Source: Acinetobacter nosocomialis (lineage in GTDB: Bacteria > Pseudomonadota > Gammaproteobacteria > Pseudomonadales > Moraxellaceae). Taken from it: a DNA stretch of 64,000 nucleotides. Both the position numbers and the translations under genes were made by a program. The notes beneath the pieces were generated by a model. It had not been told where the DNA came from, searched no databases, and saw only the letters and a list, made by a program, of their open reading frames with translations. This document shows positions 18,938 through 27,773 of the stretch, in pieces. Position 1 is the stretch's first letter. Every line of letters starts with the position of its first letter. The DNA lies in contig CP107049.1 of assembly GCA_025736915.1 (NCBI GenBank), positions 930,001 through 994,000 on the forward strand, written 5' to 3'.

Positions 18938-18952
18938 ATTTCGCAGCGAAAT
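18938..18952. promoter_or_regulatory. Palindromic operator candidate upstream of monomeric icd
   Basis: ATTTCGC-A-GCGAAAT is a perfect 15-base palindrome placed about 22 bases upstream of the proposed -35 box. The rest of the 18800-19200 gap holds the promoter, the convergent-side terminator (19151) and AT-rich sequence with no visible gene. Confidence 0.45.
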
Positions 18953-19150
18953 AATACATAATTTAAATCTATTGATAATAATCTTATACCTAACTTATGG
19001 TAATACATGTACGTTTACCAACTTTTTAGGTATAGGACATTGTTAAATTACATGAGATATCTTTCAGAGTTCTGACAAATATTATACTTTTCATTCAAAA
19101 TAAACTCAAAGATAACACCTGTTTCAATTTTCAAAATCTACTAAAAAGTA

Positions 19151-19180
19151 AAAAACCGATGTACGAAACATCGGTTTTTT
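19151..19180 (-). terminator. Terminator after the M61 peptidase gene
   Basis: AAAAACCGATGT (19151-19162) pairs with ACATCGGTTTTT (19168-19179) around a 5-base loop. The A-run gives the U-tract on the minus strand. Confidence 0.87.
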
Positions 19181-19200
19181 ATAAATTAATTCACTGTTAT

Positions 19201-20904
19201 TTAGGCTTTTAACCATTTATCAGCTTTACTTTGATCTTCAATAATAAGTTCAACTTCAGTTAAGTTTATGCTGTCACCTGTCACTTCAAACGACAATAAC
19301 TCATCACGGCGGAAAGCTAAGACTTGGTAACTACCCTTTTGTTTAGCATATTTCTCAATAAGTTTTGTGGTCGCTTTTAATCCATCAATTGCAATAATGA
19401 CATCATTGGCAGAAATACCAGCTTTTGCACCCGCTCCCTCACGGTGAGCATTTTGTACTAACACACCTTCAGGTTTATCAGTCAGCTTTAAACCATAAGC
19501 CAATGTCTTATCATTTTTAAACGTATAACTTAAACCAAACTCAGGGAATAACTGATCTAGCGGTAACTCTTCAGTCGTGTTAATCAAATGATTGATTTGC
19601 TCAACCCAACTATCACCTGTTAACTCTTCACACAAATCAAAAACAGTACGTTCATTAACCTGAATACCGTTTTGGGTGTTTTCATACAAACGACGCATTA
19701 AGGCATCAAGACTAGAACCACGTAAACGTAAGCCTAAATCTAAACATAGGGCAACTAATGCGCCTTTGTTGTAATAGCTGGTGGCCGCATTATTGGTGTT
19801 CTCATCTGGACGATAAAACTTAATCCATGCATCAAAGCTTGACTCTGCGACTGTTTGAACAAAGCGACCGGGATTTTGTAAATAACGATCAAGCTGTGAC
19901 TTCAACAAATCTAGATAAGACTTTTGAGAGATCACACCACTACGTAATAAAATGAGGTCATCATAATATGAAGTAAAACCTTCAAAAATCCACAGTAGCG
20001 AGGTATAGCCTTCTTTATGAAGATTATAATTTGCAAAATTTTCTGGGCGGATAAACTTCACCAACCAAGAATGAAAATACTCGTGGCTACATAAACCTAA
20101 GAAACGTTGATAGTCTTTTGATGGTTCAGTAGGTTCATTCGATTTTGGTAAATCATCACGTGGTGTAATCAGACTAGTACTGTTGCAATGCTCTAAGCCA
20201 CCATAACTATTGCCTGTTGCCATCGTCATAAAGGTATAGTTTTTAAATGGCGCTGAACCAAACATTTCAATTTCAGCTGCACAGATTTTTTCAATGTCCG
20301 CTTTTAAACGGTCCACATTGGTACTGTGCTGTCCAGAAATTGCAAATTCATGTTCGATTCCATGAGCTTCGAAGCTAAAACGTGTTTGATCAGCCAATTC
20401 AAACGGGCTATCAATCAATTGATCATAATCATCGGCTTTTAATGTAAAACGTCCCTTAACTAAGCTTTTTGAAGCTAAGCCGGTTGCTAATTGAAAGTGT
20501 TTTAACTCATCAGGCAAAAAGATTTCTAATTCACAAGCAGATTGTTCTTGGCCTTCTAAACCTAAGCATACGCAGGCTGGGTTAATGTATAGACGTGTTT
20601 GATCTACATAAGCACCACGTACTGATAAATCGTAAGCATAGACATCGTATTCAACAGTAATTAACTCATGATCGGTGTTAAATAAACGCCAGCGATTTTT
20701 TTCAGTTTTTTTAATATTGAGCATGCGCCCAGCTTCATCGTAAGCTTTTACAGCTTCAATATGCTTAGAAAATTCACGAATTAAATAACTGCCTGGAATC
20801 CACGTTGGTAACCATAGTTCCTGATTTGGATTCGCTAAAAAACGAATTGTTACGTGAACAAGGTGCTGTTTGTAATCATCGAACTCTATTTGATAATGCA
20901 ACAT
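19201..20904 (-). CDS. M61 family peptidase with PDZ domain (glycyl aminopeptidase-like)
   Basis: A 567-residue M61 metallopeptidase. An N-terminal beta domain (about 1-170) starts MLHYQIEFDDYKQHLVHVTI with LPTWIPGSYLIREFSKHI. The thermolysin-like catalytic part has HEYFH at residues 274-278 and the third zinc ligand Glu at about 308 in WIFEGFTSYYDD. A C-terminal PDZ domain (about 470-550) contains GLKLTDKPEGVLVQNAHREGAGAKAG. No signal peptide is visible, so it appears cytoplasmic, as in many M61 members. The family prefers N-terminal glycine or alanine. It is a single-gene unit. Confidence 0.92.
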   Translation of the reverse strand: MLHYQIEFDDYKQHLVHVTIRFLANPNQELWLPTWIPGSYLIREFSKHIEAVKAYDEAGRMLNIKKTEKNRWRLFNTDHELITVEYDVYAYDLSVRGAYVDQTRLYINPACVCLGLEGQEQSACELEIFLPDELKHFQLATGLASKSLVKGRFTLKADDYDQLIDSPFELADQTRFSFEAHGIEHEFAISGQHSTNVDRLKADIEKICAAEIEMFGSAPFKNYTFMTMATGNSYGGLEHCNSTSLITPRDDLPKSNEPTEPSKDYQRFLGLCSHEYFHSWLVKFIRPENFANYNLHKEGYTSLLWIFEGFTSYYDDLILLRSGVISQKSYLDLLKSQLDRYLQNPGRFVQTVAESSFDAWIKFYRPDENTNNAATSYYNKGALVALCLDLGLRLRGSSLDALMRRLYENTQNGIQVNERTVFDLCEELTGDSWVEQINHLINTTEELPLDQLFPEFGLSYTFKNDKTLAYGLKLTDKPEGVLVQNAHREGAGAKAGISANDVIIAIDGLKATTKLIEKYAKQKGSYQVLAFRRDELLSFEVTGDSINLTEVELIIEDQSKADKWLKA

Positions 20905-21075
20905 AAATTCTTCAATTTAAAATAAGAACGGTTTCACCTTAGATTATCACTTTTTTGTATCGACTTGCGTAGATGTATTTTTTGGCAACAATTCAGACTA
21001 GCCTTCTACAAAAAAAAGGCATAGCATGCTGGGCATCTGTGTTCCGTATTTGCCAGTAAACGTCAAGGTCACCTA

Positions 21076-22395
21076 GTGAAATTCTTCCTATCTCTTTTTA
21101 CGCTGTTTAGTATTTTCTGTACTACTCTTACCAATGCTGCTCTACTTAATATTGCTCCTGAAAGTGTTGAAGCCGCTGCATGGACAATTGTAGACACTCA
21201 ATCTGGACAAATCATTGCTGAGCATAATAGTCATGTACAACGTGCACCAGCATCCCTAACCAAAATGATGGTTGCCTACATTGCATTAAAAGAGATTAAG
21301 GCTGGAAAATTAAAGCTAGATCAAGTCATTACTGCAACCCCTGTCGTAGGTGTGGTTCAGTGGGACGAATCACAAATGTACCTCAAAGCAGGTGAACAAA
21401 TTTCAGTTGATCAGCTTTTGGCTGGTTTAATTGTGATGTCGGCAAATGATGCCGCGGTGACTTTGGCAGAAAAAATTTCTGGTGACGTGCCTCATTTCGT
21501 ACAACGTATGAACCAAGAAGCTCAAGCTTTAGGCATGAAAGACACGCATTTTAGTAACCCTGCCGGGATTACAATGCCAGACCATTACACTACAGCTCAT
21601 GATTTGAGCTTATTAAGTCAGGCAGTGATTCACCAAACACCTGAATATTTACATTATTCAAAAATGCCAAGCTTTAGCTACAATCAACGTTTTCACCATG
21701 CGACTAACCTTGCTTTGAAATATGATCCATCTGTAGATGGTTTAAAAACTGGCTATACCAAAGCAGCTGGTTATAACTTGGCTCTCACAGCTTCGCGTCC
21801 TTCGTTTTCACCAAACTTACCGCAAAGACGTTTATTGGTTATTGTTTTAGGTACACCAAGTGCCGTGAAACGCGCTGAAATTGCCGATAAGTTAATGAAT
21901 CTTGCTTATGCGTATACACGTGATGAAGTGGTTATTCCAGAGCAAAAACTAATTGCTGAGCTACCTGTGATTAAATCAACTTTAAAAATGTTTAAAGTAG
22001 AAACTAAGCAGCCGACCATTGTTACGACTTCTTTATATGCTGAGCCAGCTGCAATCGATTTAAATACGTTTGATTATGCTACGCAGCGTATTCAAGTTCT
22101 TGATAGTAACAAGCAGCCTAAAACTATTGCTCCACTTGAAACCACTCAAACACGTGTAAACATTGAGTTAAATGAACAAAAGTTAACTGCACCGTTAATG
22201 AAAGCGATGAATTTGGCAACTGTTTCAATTTATCAAAACAACCAGCTGATTCGCAGCCTACAAATTGAAAATGATGTGCATATTGAAGAAGCGAACATTT
22301 TCCAAAGAATCATGATGTGGTTCTCTAATCTTTTCTCTATTTTTTCATCGAGTAACCATAGTGCAGCAAAACTCTACCCAGTAGATTCGCACTAA
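21076..22395 (+). CDS. dacC: D-alanyl-D-alanine carboxypeptidase (PBP5/6 type)
   Basis: A class A low-molecular-weight penicillin-binding protein that trims the pentapeptide of peptidoglycan in the periplasm. A signal peptide spans residues 1-21 (FFLSLFTLFSIFCTTLTNA). The S11 motifs are in order: SLTK at 60-63, SAN at 122-124 and KTG at 224-226. After the catalytic domain comes the beta-rich PBP5 C-terminal domain and an amphipathic anchor helix (IFQRIMMWFSNLFSIFSS). The start is GTG at 21076 with AAGG 9 bases upstream. Monocistronic, with its own terminator. The precise symbol (dacC versus dacA) is by convention in the genus. Confidence 0.94.
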   Translation: MKFFLSLFTLFSIFCTTLTNAALLNIAPESVEAAAWTIVDTQSGQIIAEHNSHVQRAPASLTKMMVAYIALKEIKAGKLKLDQVITATPVVGVVQWDESQMYLKAGEQISVDQLLAGLIVMSANDAAVTLAEKISGDVPHFVQRMNQEAQALGMKDTHFSNPAGITMPDHYTTAHDLSLLSQAVIHQTPEYLHYSKMPSFSYNQRFHHATNLALKYDPSVDGLKTGYTKAAGYNLALTASRPSFSPNLPQRRLLVIVLGTPSAVKRAEIADKLMNLAYAYTRDEVVIPEQKLIAELPVIKSTLKMFKVETKQPTIVTTSLYAEPAAIDLNTFDYATQRIQVLDSNKQPKTIAPLETTQTRVNIELNEQKLTAPLMKAMNLATVSIYQNNQLIRSLQIENDVHIEEANIFQRIMMWFSNLFSIFSSSNHSAAKLYPVDSH

Positions 22396-22437
22396 AAACA
22401 TCAAATTGTGCACAGAGGCACAATAAATTTTATAAAT

Positions 22438-22468
22438 AAAAGATGGCATAATTTAGCCATCTTTTTTT
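22438..22468 (+). terminator. Terminator after dacC
   Basis: AGATGGC (22440-22446) pairs with GCCATCT (22456-22462) and is followed by a T-run to 22468. Confidence 0.85.
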
Positions 22469-22493
22469 ATAGAAAAATAATTAGGTGATAAAA

Positions 22494-23780
22494 ATGGCCC
22501 AAAGTTTACATCATATTGTTATTGTCGGTGGTGGTGCGGGTGGTTTAGAACTTGCCACACAACTCGGTGAAACGTTTGGGAAAAGTGGTAAAGCTAAAAT
22601 TACATTAGTCGACCAAAATTTGACTCATATCTGGAAGCCTCTACTGCATGAAATTGCTGCAGGTTCTTTAAATCCTCACGAAGAACAAACCAATTATTTT
22701 GCCCATGCAGAAAAACATCATTACGAATTTGTATTAGGAACGCTTGTTGCAATTGATAAAGAGAAAAAAATAATAGATTTAGTGCCCCCTCAAGTGTCTA
22801 AAGAACAAAACAATCATGTTCAACAACTGAGTTATGACACGCTTATTTTGGCGCTTGGTTCTGTATCAAACGACTTTAATACACCGGGGGTACGTGAAAA
22901 CTGTCATTTTCTCGATAGTCGAAAACAAGCTGATATTTTCCAACAAGATCTTTTGCATTTGTACATTGAAGCGCAAAATCAACCAGATCAACGTACCTTA
23001 AATATTGGAATCATTGGCGCGGGTGCAACTGGCGTCGAACTTGCAGCTGAACTTATCGAAACAACCAAAAACTTTTATCGCTATGGTTTGAAAAAAATCC
23101 ATCCTAAACAAGTCCAAATTACACTGATTGAAGCATCAGGACGAATTCTTCCTGCCCTAAATGAGAAAACGGCTGAGCATAGTGCAAAACAGCTCCAAAA
23201 AATGGGCATCGAAATTTTAACTCAACACCGCGTTGAAAAAGTTGATAAGCATTGCATCTATTTCAGTAATGGTAATCAGCTCAAAAGTGATATTACGGTA
23301 TGGGCAGCTGGGGTAAAAGCCCCCAAAGTTCTTGAAAGTTTTACCGATTTCGAACGTGACAACATTAACCGTTTAATGGTCTATGCAACCCTGCAAACTT
23401 ATTCTGACCCAAATGTTTTCGCTTTCGGTGACTGTGCACATTGCCAGCTTGATGCACGAAACCCGCCTCTTGGACCACGCGCTCAAGTTGCCAGTCAACA
23501 AGCAAGCTTTTTAGTAGATGCAATGGCTGCTAGGCTAAATGGCCGTTCACAGCCGATGTTCACTTTTAATGACAAAGGTTCACTTGTGTCTTTAAGTCGT
23601 AATAAAGCCGTTGGAGAATTGCTTGGGGATGTTAGTGTACAAGGATATATTGCTAAAACGATGTATGTATCTTTATACCGTTTACATCAAGCAACAATTC
23701 ACGGATACACTCAAGCTGGACTACTCACAGTGAAAGATTTACTTACAAGACGAGTACGTCCAAAAATTAAGCTGTATTGA
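22494..23780 (+). CDS. ndh: Type II NADH:quinone oxidoreductase family protein
   Basis: A 428-residue two-dinucleotide-binding-domain flavoprotein. The FAD site is HIVIVGGGAGGLELATQLG near the N-terminus, the NADH site is IGIIGAGATGVELAAELIE at about residue 175, and the second FAD segment is VFAFGDCAHC with the quinone-type region RAQVASQQASFL. The C-terminal segment contains amphipathic helices for membrane association. It would feed electrons from NADH to quinone without pumping protons. I chose ATG at 22494 because AGG (22483-22485) lies 8 bases upstream; the in-frame GTG at 22485 is part of that ribosome site. Confidence 0.9.
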   Translation: MAQSLHHIVIVGGGAGGLELATQLGETFGKSGKAKITLVDQNLTHIWKPLLHEIAAGSLNPHEEQTNYFAHAEKHHYEFVLGTLVAIDKEKKIIDLVPPQVSKEQNNHVQQLSYDTLILALGSVSNDFNTPGVRENCHFLDSRKQADIFQQDLLHLYIEAQNQPDQRTLNIGIIGAGATGVELAAELIETTKNFYRYGLKKIHPKQVQITLIEASGRILPALNEKTAEHSAKQLQKMGIEILTQHRVEKVDKHCIYFSNGNQLKSDITVWAAGVKAPKVLESFTDFERDNINRLMVYATLQTYSDPNVFAFGDCAHCQLDARNPPLGPRAQVASQQASFLVDAMAARLNGRSQPMFTFNDKGSLVSLSRNKAVGELLGDVSVQGYIAKTMYVSLYRLHQATIHGYTQAGLLTVKDLLTRRVRPKIKLY

Positions 23781-23845
23781 GTTGAATTTTTTAAGTTCAT
23801 CCCTATATAGACAAAAACGCATTAGAAAAAGTGTTAAAGATTGAG

Positions 23846-23864
23846 ATTTTGTAGTCTACAAAAT
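23846..23864. promoter_or_regulatory. Perfect 19-bp palindrome in the slyD promoter region
   Basis: ATTTTGTAG-T-CTACAAAAT has 9-base perfect arms. A TTGAGA (23841-23846) sits directly before it, and TTTATT (23864-23869) at 17-base spacing directly after, so the dyad would fill the promoter spacer. An alternative -10, TATGAT, is at 23878-23883. No T-run follows, so it does not look like the ndh terminator. It is most likely a repressor or activator site for slyD. Confidence 0.55.
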
Positions 23865-23915
23865 TTATTTTTCACTTTATGATGTACGCTTTAATTGATT
23901 GAATGGATCAAAAAC

Positions 23916-24398
23916 ATGACTGCAATTGCAAATAACCACGTGGTTTCATTCCACTATAAACTAACAAACGCTGAGGGTGAAACACTTGATCAATCTCAAG
24001 GTGAACCACTTGCCTATTTGCATGGCGCAGGCAATATCATTCCTGGTTTAGAAAATGCATTAACTGGTAAGACTGTTGGTGAGAAATTCACTGTAAACGT
24101 ACCAGCTGCTGAAGGTTATGGCGAATACAACCCAGACCTAGTACAAGAAGTTCCAGCTCAAATGTTCCAAGGTGTTGATAATATTCAACCTGGTATGCAA
24201 TTCCAAGCTCAAACAGATGACGGCGTTCAAATCGTTACTGTTAAAGCGGTTGAAGGCGACAACGTTGTAGTTGATGCTAACTTCCCACTTGCTGGTCAAG
24301 ATTTAACTTTTGAAGTTGAAATCGTAGAAATCCGTGAAGCTTCTCAAGAAGAATTAGATCACGGTCACGTACACGGTGCAGGTGGTCACCACCACTAA
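23916..24398 (+). CDS. slyD: FKBP-type peptidyl-prolyl isomerase SlyD
   Basis: A 160-residue SlyD. The FKBP core (about 1-70 and 125-145) is split by the IF chaperone insert (about 70-125). Seen: VVSFHYKLTNAEGETLDQS, PLAYLHGAGNIIPGLENALTG, and the metal-binding His-rich tail HGHVHGAGGHHH, which binds nickel in E. coli SlyD. I chose the ATG at 23916, with GGA 8 bases upstream, rather than an in-frame TTG seven codons earlier. The tail is shorter than in enterobacteria and lacks Cys. It acts as a folding helper and metallochaperone in the cytosol. Confidence 0.93.
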   Translation: MTAIANNHVVSFHYKLTNAEGETLDQSQGEPLAYLHGAGNIIPGLENALTGKTVGEKFTVNVPAAEGYGEYNPDLVQEVPAQMFQGVDNIQPGMQFQAQTDDGVQIVTVKAVEGDNVVVDANFPLAGQDLTFEVEIVEIREASQEELDHGHVHGAGGHHH

Positions 24399-24418
24399 TT
24401 CATCTTTCACAAGATGAT

Positions 24419-24448
24419 AAAAAGCAAAGCTTCGGCTTTGCTTTTTTT
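24419..24448 (+). terminator. Terminator after slyD
   Basis: AAAAAGCAAAGC (24419-24430), a TTCG tetraloop, and GCTTTGCTTTTTTT (24435-24448). This is a very stable hairpin with a long T-run. Confidence 0.92.
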
Positions 24449-24500
24449 ATGCCTTTATTTTATATAATATTCAGAGAGTTAATTTATTATTGGACGATGC

Positions 24501-25943
24501 ATGTCAAATACTTATCAGTTGATTTGGTTCCGACAAGATTTACGAGTACGCGATCATGCAGCTTTATGGCATGCCTGTCAGCAAGGACCTTCAATTGGAT
24601 TAGTCATCTTATCGCCAGAGCAATGGAAACAACACGACGATGCTCCAATAAAAATTAATTTTTATTTACGACAACTCAGAGAGCTTCAAAAAGAATTAGC
24701 AGCACTTCATATTCCACTTGTTATCCAAGTCATTCCCAATTGGAAAGATATCGCCAAGTTTATTTCTGATTTCAGCCAGAAATATAATATTGAAAATGTT
24801 TATGCCAATATTGAAATGGGTGTAAATGAATTAAAAAGAGATAAAACAGTACAAGACTCTTTAAATAAAGACAGTAAAGAACTTTTTTTATTTCATGACC
24901 GCACGATTTTTCCTCTGCGTTCAATTCGCAACAAATCAGAACAACCGTATCAAGTTTTTAGTGCATTCAAAAAAGCATGTTATGCAAAACTAGATACCAA
25001 CGGTTTACCACAATGTTACCCTTTACCAAATAAACAAACTAAAGTTCCAACTGATTTCTTAAATGTGGAAAATGCAGACTTAGCTGAAATTGAAAAGCTA
25101 TTCTGCTCATCCATTAGAACAGAACAGCAAGATTTATGGCCTGTTGGCGAATCATATGCATTAGAACAGTTAGATAAATTTATTAAAGACGCTGTGTCCC
25201 ACTATAAAGTCGAGCGAGATTTTCCTCACGTAGAAGGTACAAGCAAACTTTCGCCTTATTTAAACATTGGCATTTTATCTATTCGACAGTGTTTACAAGC
25301 ACTCTTTCGTGCTCAACACGGCAACTTTCACTTAGTCAATGAAGGCCAACAAACATGGTTGGATGAACTTCTTTGGCGAGAGTTCTACCAGCACATTTTA
25401 TTTGATTTTCCGTATGTGTCTAAACACATCCCATTTAAAAAAGATACTCAAAAAATTCAATGGAATTATAATCCAGCACACCTGAAAGCATGGCAAACTG
25501 GCCAAACGGGTATCCCTATCGTTGATGCTGGAATGCGCCAACTTTTAGAGACAGGTTGGATGCATAACCGAGTACGAATGATTACCGCCATGTTTTTATG
25601 CAAAAACTTATTGATTGATTGGCGCATTGGTGAGCAATGGTTTATGCAGCATTTAATTGATGGGGACTTAGCGGCGAATAATGGTGGCTGGCAGTGGTGT
25701 GCCTCAACTGGAACAGATGCTGTACCTTATTTCCGGATTTTTAACCCCGTTAGCCAATCACAAAAATTTGATCCGAATGGAGACTATATTCGCAAGTGGG
25801 TGAAAGAATTAGCTCATCTGGACAATAAATCTATTCATGAACCTTATTTAAGTAAAACGAGTCTTCGCTTAAATTATCCAAAACCAATTGTAGATTTAAA
25901 AGAATCACGTATTAAAGCAATTGAAACATTCAAGAGTATTTAG
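24501..25943 (+). CDS. phrB: Deoxyribodipyrimidine photolyase
   Basis: A 480-residue class I CPD photolyase that reverses cyclobutane pyrimidine dimers in light. The N-terminal antenna domain begins YQLIWFRQDLRVRDHAAL. The C-terminal FAD domain has EGTSKLSPYLNIGILSIRQCL, WLDELLWREFYQHIL, the flavin-binding VDAGMRQLLETGWMHNRVRM and WMHNR, and GDLAANNGGWQWCASTGTDA PYFRIFNP-type sequence near residue 400, including the conserved Trp chain. Full length for the family. It has its own transcript; the following 193 bases hold a possible promoter for the polysaccharide operon. Confidence 0.95.
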   Translation: MSNTYQLIWFRQDLRVRDHAALWHACQQGPSIGLVILSPEQWKQHDDAPIKINFYLRQLRELQKELAALHIPLVIQVIPNWKDIAKFISDFSQKYNIENVYANIEMGVNELKRDKTVQDSLNKDSKELFLFHDRTIFPLRSIRNKSEQPYQVFSAFKKACYAKLDTNGLPQCYPLPNKQTKVPTDFLNVENADLAEIEKLFCSSIRTEQQDLWPVGESYALEQLDKFIKDAVSHYKVERDFPHVEGTSKLSPYLNIGILSIRQCLQALFRAQHGNFHLVNEGQQTWLDELLWREFYQHILFDFPYVSKHIPFKKDTQKIQWNYNPAHLKAWQTGQTGIPIVDAGMRQLLETGWMHNRVRMITAMFLCKNLLIDWRIGEQWFMQHLIDGDLAANNGGWQWCASTGTDAVPYFRIFNPVSQSQKFDPNGDYIRKWVKELAHLDNKSIHEPYLSKTSLRLNYPKPIVDLKESRIKAIETFKSI

Positions 25944-25995
25944 ATAAGAATTGAGTCTTATCTGTTTATTTTTGATTAACAATTAACAACAGGAT

Positions 25996-26024
25996 TTGAC
26001 TATAAAGGGACTTTCAACTACAAA
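25996..26024 (+). promoter_or_regulatory. Candidate promoter of the exopolysaccharide operon
   Basis: TTGACT (25996-26001) and TACAAA (26019-26024) are 17 bases apart, leaving a leader of about 105 bases before 26137. The -35 is good and the -10 is weak; assigned by eye. Confidence 0.35.
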
Positions 26025-26136
26025 TAAATATATTAGATACTTAAAAAGGACATAAACAACAACAACTTCCAAAATCACGACCTTTCATTATAAAAGTATA
26101 AAAAAATTAACATTACAAAAAGGTAGCATAACCCGC

Positions 26137-26877
26137 ATGCAACAAAAAAACCCAGGTAGAACACTCGTCTTATGGATTATCGCAGCTCACCTATTTATGG
26201 GAATGGTTGCATATGAGTGGTTGCCTGTGAGTTTTAGAGGAAGCTGGATTTTTATTCTTCTTCTTTTAATTTCTGGTGCTTTTTTAGAAGTTGGCTTGTC
26301 TTTAATTGTCGGTTTACTCGCATTTATTGGAGTTGCCGTATATTTTCTACTCGACTTAGGGGCTCAAACGCACATTGAACGGCAACTTCTTTTACTTTTT
26401 ATTATTCCTCTTATTCCGCTCTTTTTAAGTGCTGTACGCCATAATATTGAAATTAATGTTCAAAAATATCGAGATATTCAAAGCTATGACCGAAATTATC
26501 GCCGTGATATTTTCCCGATCAGTGCTTTGAAATACTTCCAACGCAGCTTTTTTAAACTACTTGATCGCCATAATGTACAAGACTATGAAGTCTTTGCGAT
26601 CAAGATTCTTAATCGTAGTTTAATCAAAGAAATGCTCGGTGATGATGTTTGGAAAACCACTCAAAATGAAATGATTAAGATTTTGAGCCAACATGAACCT
26701 AATGAGATTATTTTCCAGTTTGCTGATGATGACTTGGAAAATATATACAGTATTGTCATTCGCCAGCAAAAAACAGAAGAAGAACCAGACTTTATTAAAA
26801 AGTTAAGAGAAATTATGACATTACGCCTTGAGGTGGAATATAAAATTATTCCAATTCCACCTGAGGAGATGAGCTAA
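26137..26877 (+). CDS. Membrane protein with GGDEF-like remnant, first gene of exopolysaccharide operon
   Basis: A 246-residue protein with four membrane helices (about 9-27, 36-53, 55-72, 83-100) and a cytosolic domain (about 125-240). The cytosolic part reads like a worn GGDEF domain: VFAIKILNRSLIKEMLGDDVW lies where active cyclases have the D-I/L-D-xFK-xIND region, and IIFQFADDDLENIYSIVI where R-x-GGDEF is expected. Neither the catalytic GGDEF nor an RxxD I-site is present. This layout resembles PelD and the receptor subunits of other synthase-dependent polysaccharide systems, which sense cyclic di-GMP. Binding here is inference. No clear ribosome site precedes the ATG; the next gene starts in a TAATG overlap. 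Confidence 0.7.
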   Translation: MQQKNPGRTLVLWIIAAHLFMGMVAYEWLPVSFRGSWIFILLLLISGAFLEVGLSLIVGLLAFIGVAVYFLLDLGAQTHIERQLLLLFIIPLIPLFLSAVRHNIEINVQKYRDIQSYDRNYRRDIFPISALKYFQRSFFKLLDRHNVQDYEVFAIKILNRSLIKEMLGDDVWKTTQNEMIKILSQHEPNEIIFQFADDDLENIYSIVIRQQKTEEEPDFIKKLREIMTLRLEVEYKIIPIPPEEMS

Positions 26878-27773
26878 TGTCTAATCTTCTTAATATTTGT
26901 GGAATTGTGATTGCTTCTAGCCAATATCCAGACGCTACTCTACAGCAGTTCTATCGGCAATATTATCATTGTGAAATTAAAGCTGAACAAACAAAAGCCG
27001 AAATACAAAGTTCTAATGATCTTTCCATGTTTTTTCCTTATCAAGATACATGGTGGCCAGTCTTTACCATTGATCAGATTAGTTCAGAAAGCTTTCAAAA
27101 GTTTGTTCATAATGGAATTCGACCCGGCATTATCTTGCCAGATGAAGTCTTTGGTTTCCCCCACTATTTTTTATTAAAAGAAGCAGTAAGCCAAGGCGCT
27201 ATTCCGATCGTACTTTTTAAAACTGAACAGCCTCAATATTTTGCTGCTAAGGCAACATTTTCAACAGCTATTGGTTTACGGCCAATGGCTGCGTTTGTGA
27301 GTACAGGGTGGGATGAAAATTTAATTTCACAACCAGCGGGTAGTTATATTATCCAGTTAAATTCGGCAAACTTACCCATACCCTCAAGAGAGGTTAAACA
27401 AGGTAAACATTTATTTTATTCGGCCAAAGGTTTTAACGGTCATGTTTCAGGTTATGAAATTATTATCAATCCTCCTGCCGATTTACCCCTCTCTAATATT
27501 CGCTATCCGCAACTCGGTATTTCGTGGAAATTTAATAATATTGATTATTTAAGCACCCCTGAACATGTCAGTACCAATCTTATTGGTTATATATTTATTG
27601 GTTTAAGTATAGTTGTTGTCCCTCTTGATCTGATTTTAACAACAACCTATCCAGATCTACTCGGTACATTTGGTAGTTACATTTCATGGATCTCCTTAGT
27701 AGTGGGATTAATTCTATTATTACTACTCATCTCTTCTATTATTAGGAGGGTCCGTAAAAATGGCTCCAATTGA
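26877..27773 (+). CDS. Unrecognised protein of exopolysaccharide operon (298 aa, C-terminal membrane anchor)
   Basis: I do not recognise a family. Residues 1-225 are soluble, with strand/helix alternation, including GIVIASSQYPDATLQQFY at the start and PDEVFGFPHYFLLKEAVSQGAIPIVLF in the middle. Two hydrophobic helices follow (about 237-257 and 265-285), then a basic end IIRRVRKNG. The start codon shares an A with the stop of the previous gene (TAATG), with GAGGAG 9 bases upstream, and its end overlaps the glycosyltransferase start by 14 bases. So it is made in step with the synthase. The anchor near the C-terminus suggests the main domain faces the cytosol, but the side is not proven. Confidence 0.7.
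   Translation: MSNLLNICGIVIASSQYPDATLQQFYRQYYHCEIKAEQTKAEIQSSNDLSMFFPYQDTWWPVFTIDQISSESFQKFVHNGIRPGIILPDEVFGFPHYFLLKEAVSQGAIPIVLFKTEQPQYFAAKATFSTAIGLRPMAAFVSTGWDENLISQPAGSYIIQLNSANLPIPSREVKQGKHLFYSAKGFNGHVSGYEIIINPPADLPLSNIRYPQLGISWKFNNIDYLSTPEHVSTNLIGYIFIGLSIVVVPLDLILTTTYPDLLGTFGSYISWISLVVGLILLLLLISSIIRRVRKNGSN

Noticed and set aside
24449-24658. 69-codon open frame overlapping the photolyase start
   Set aside because: It runs through the slyD terminator T-tract into the photolyase gene in another frame and has no start signal.
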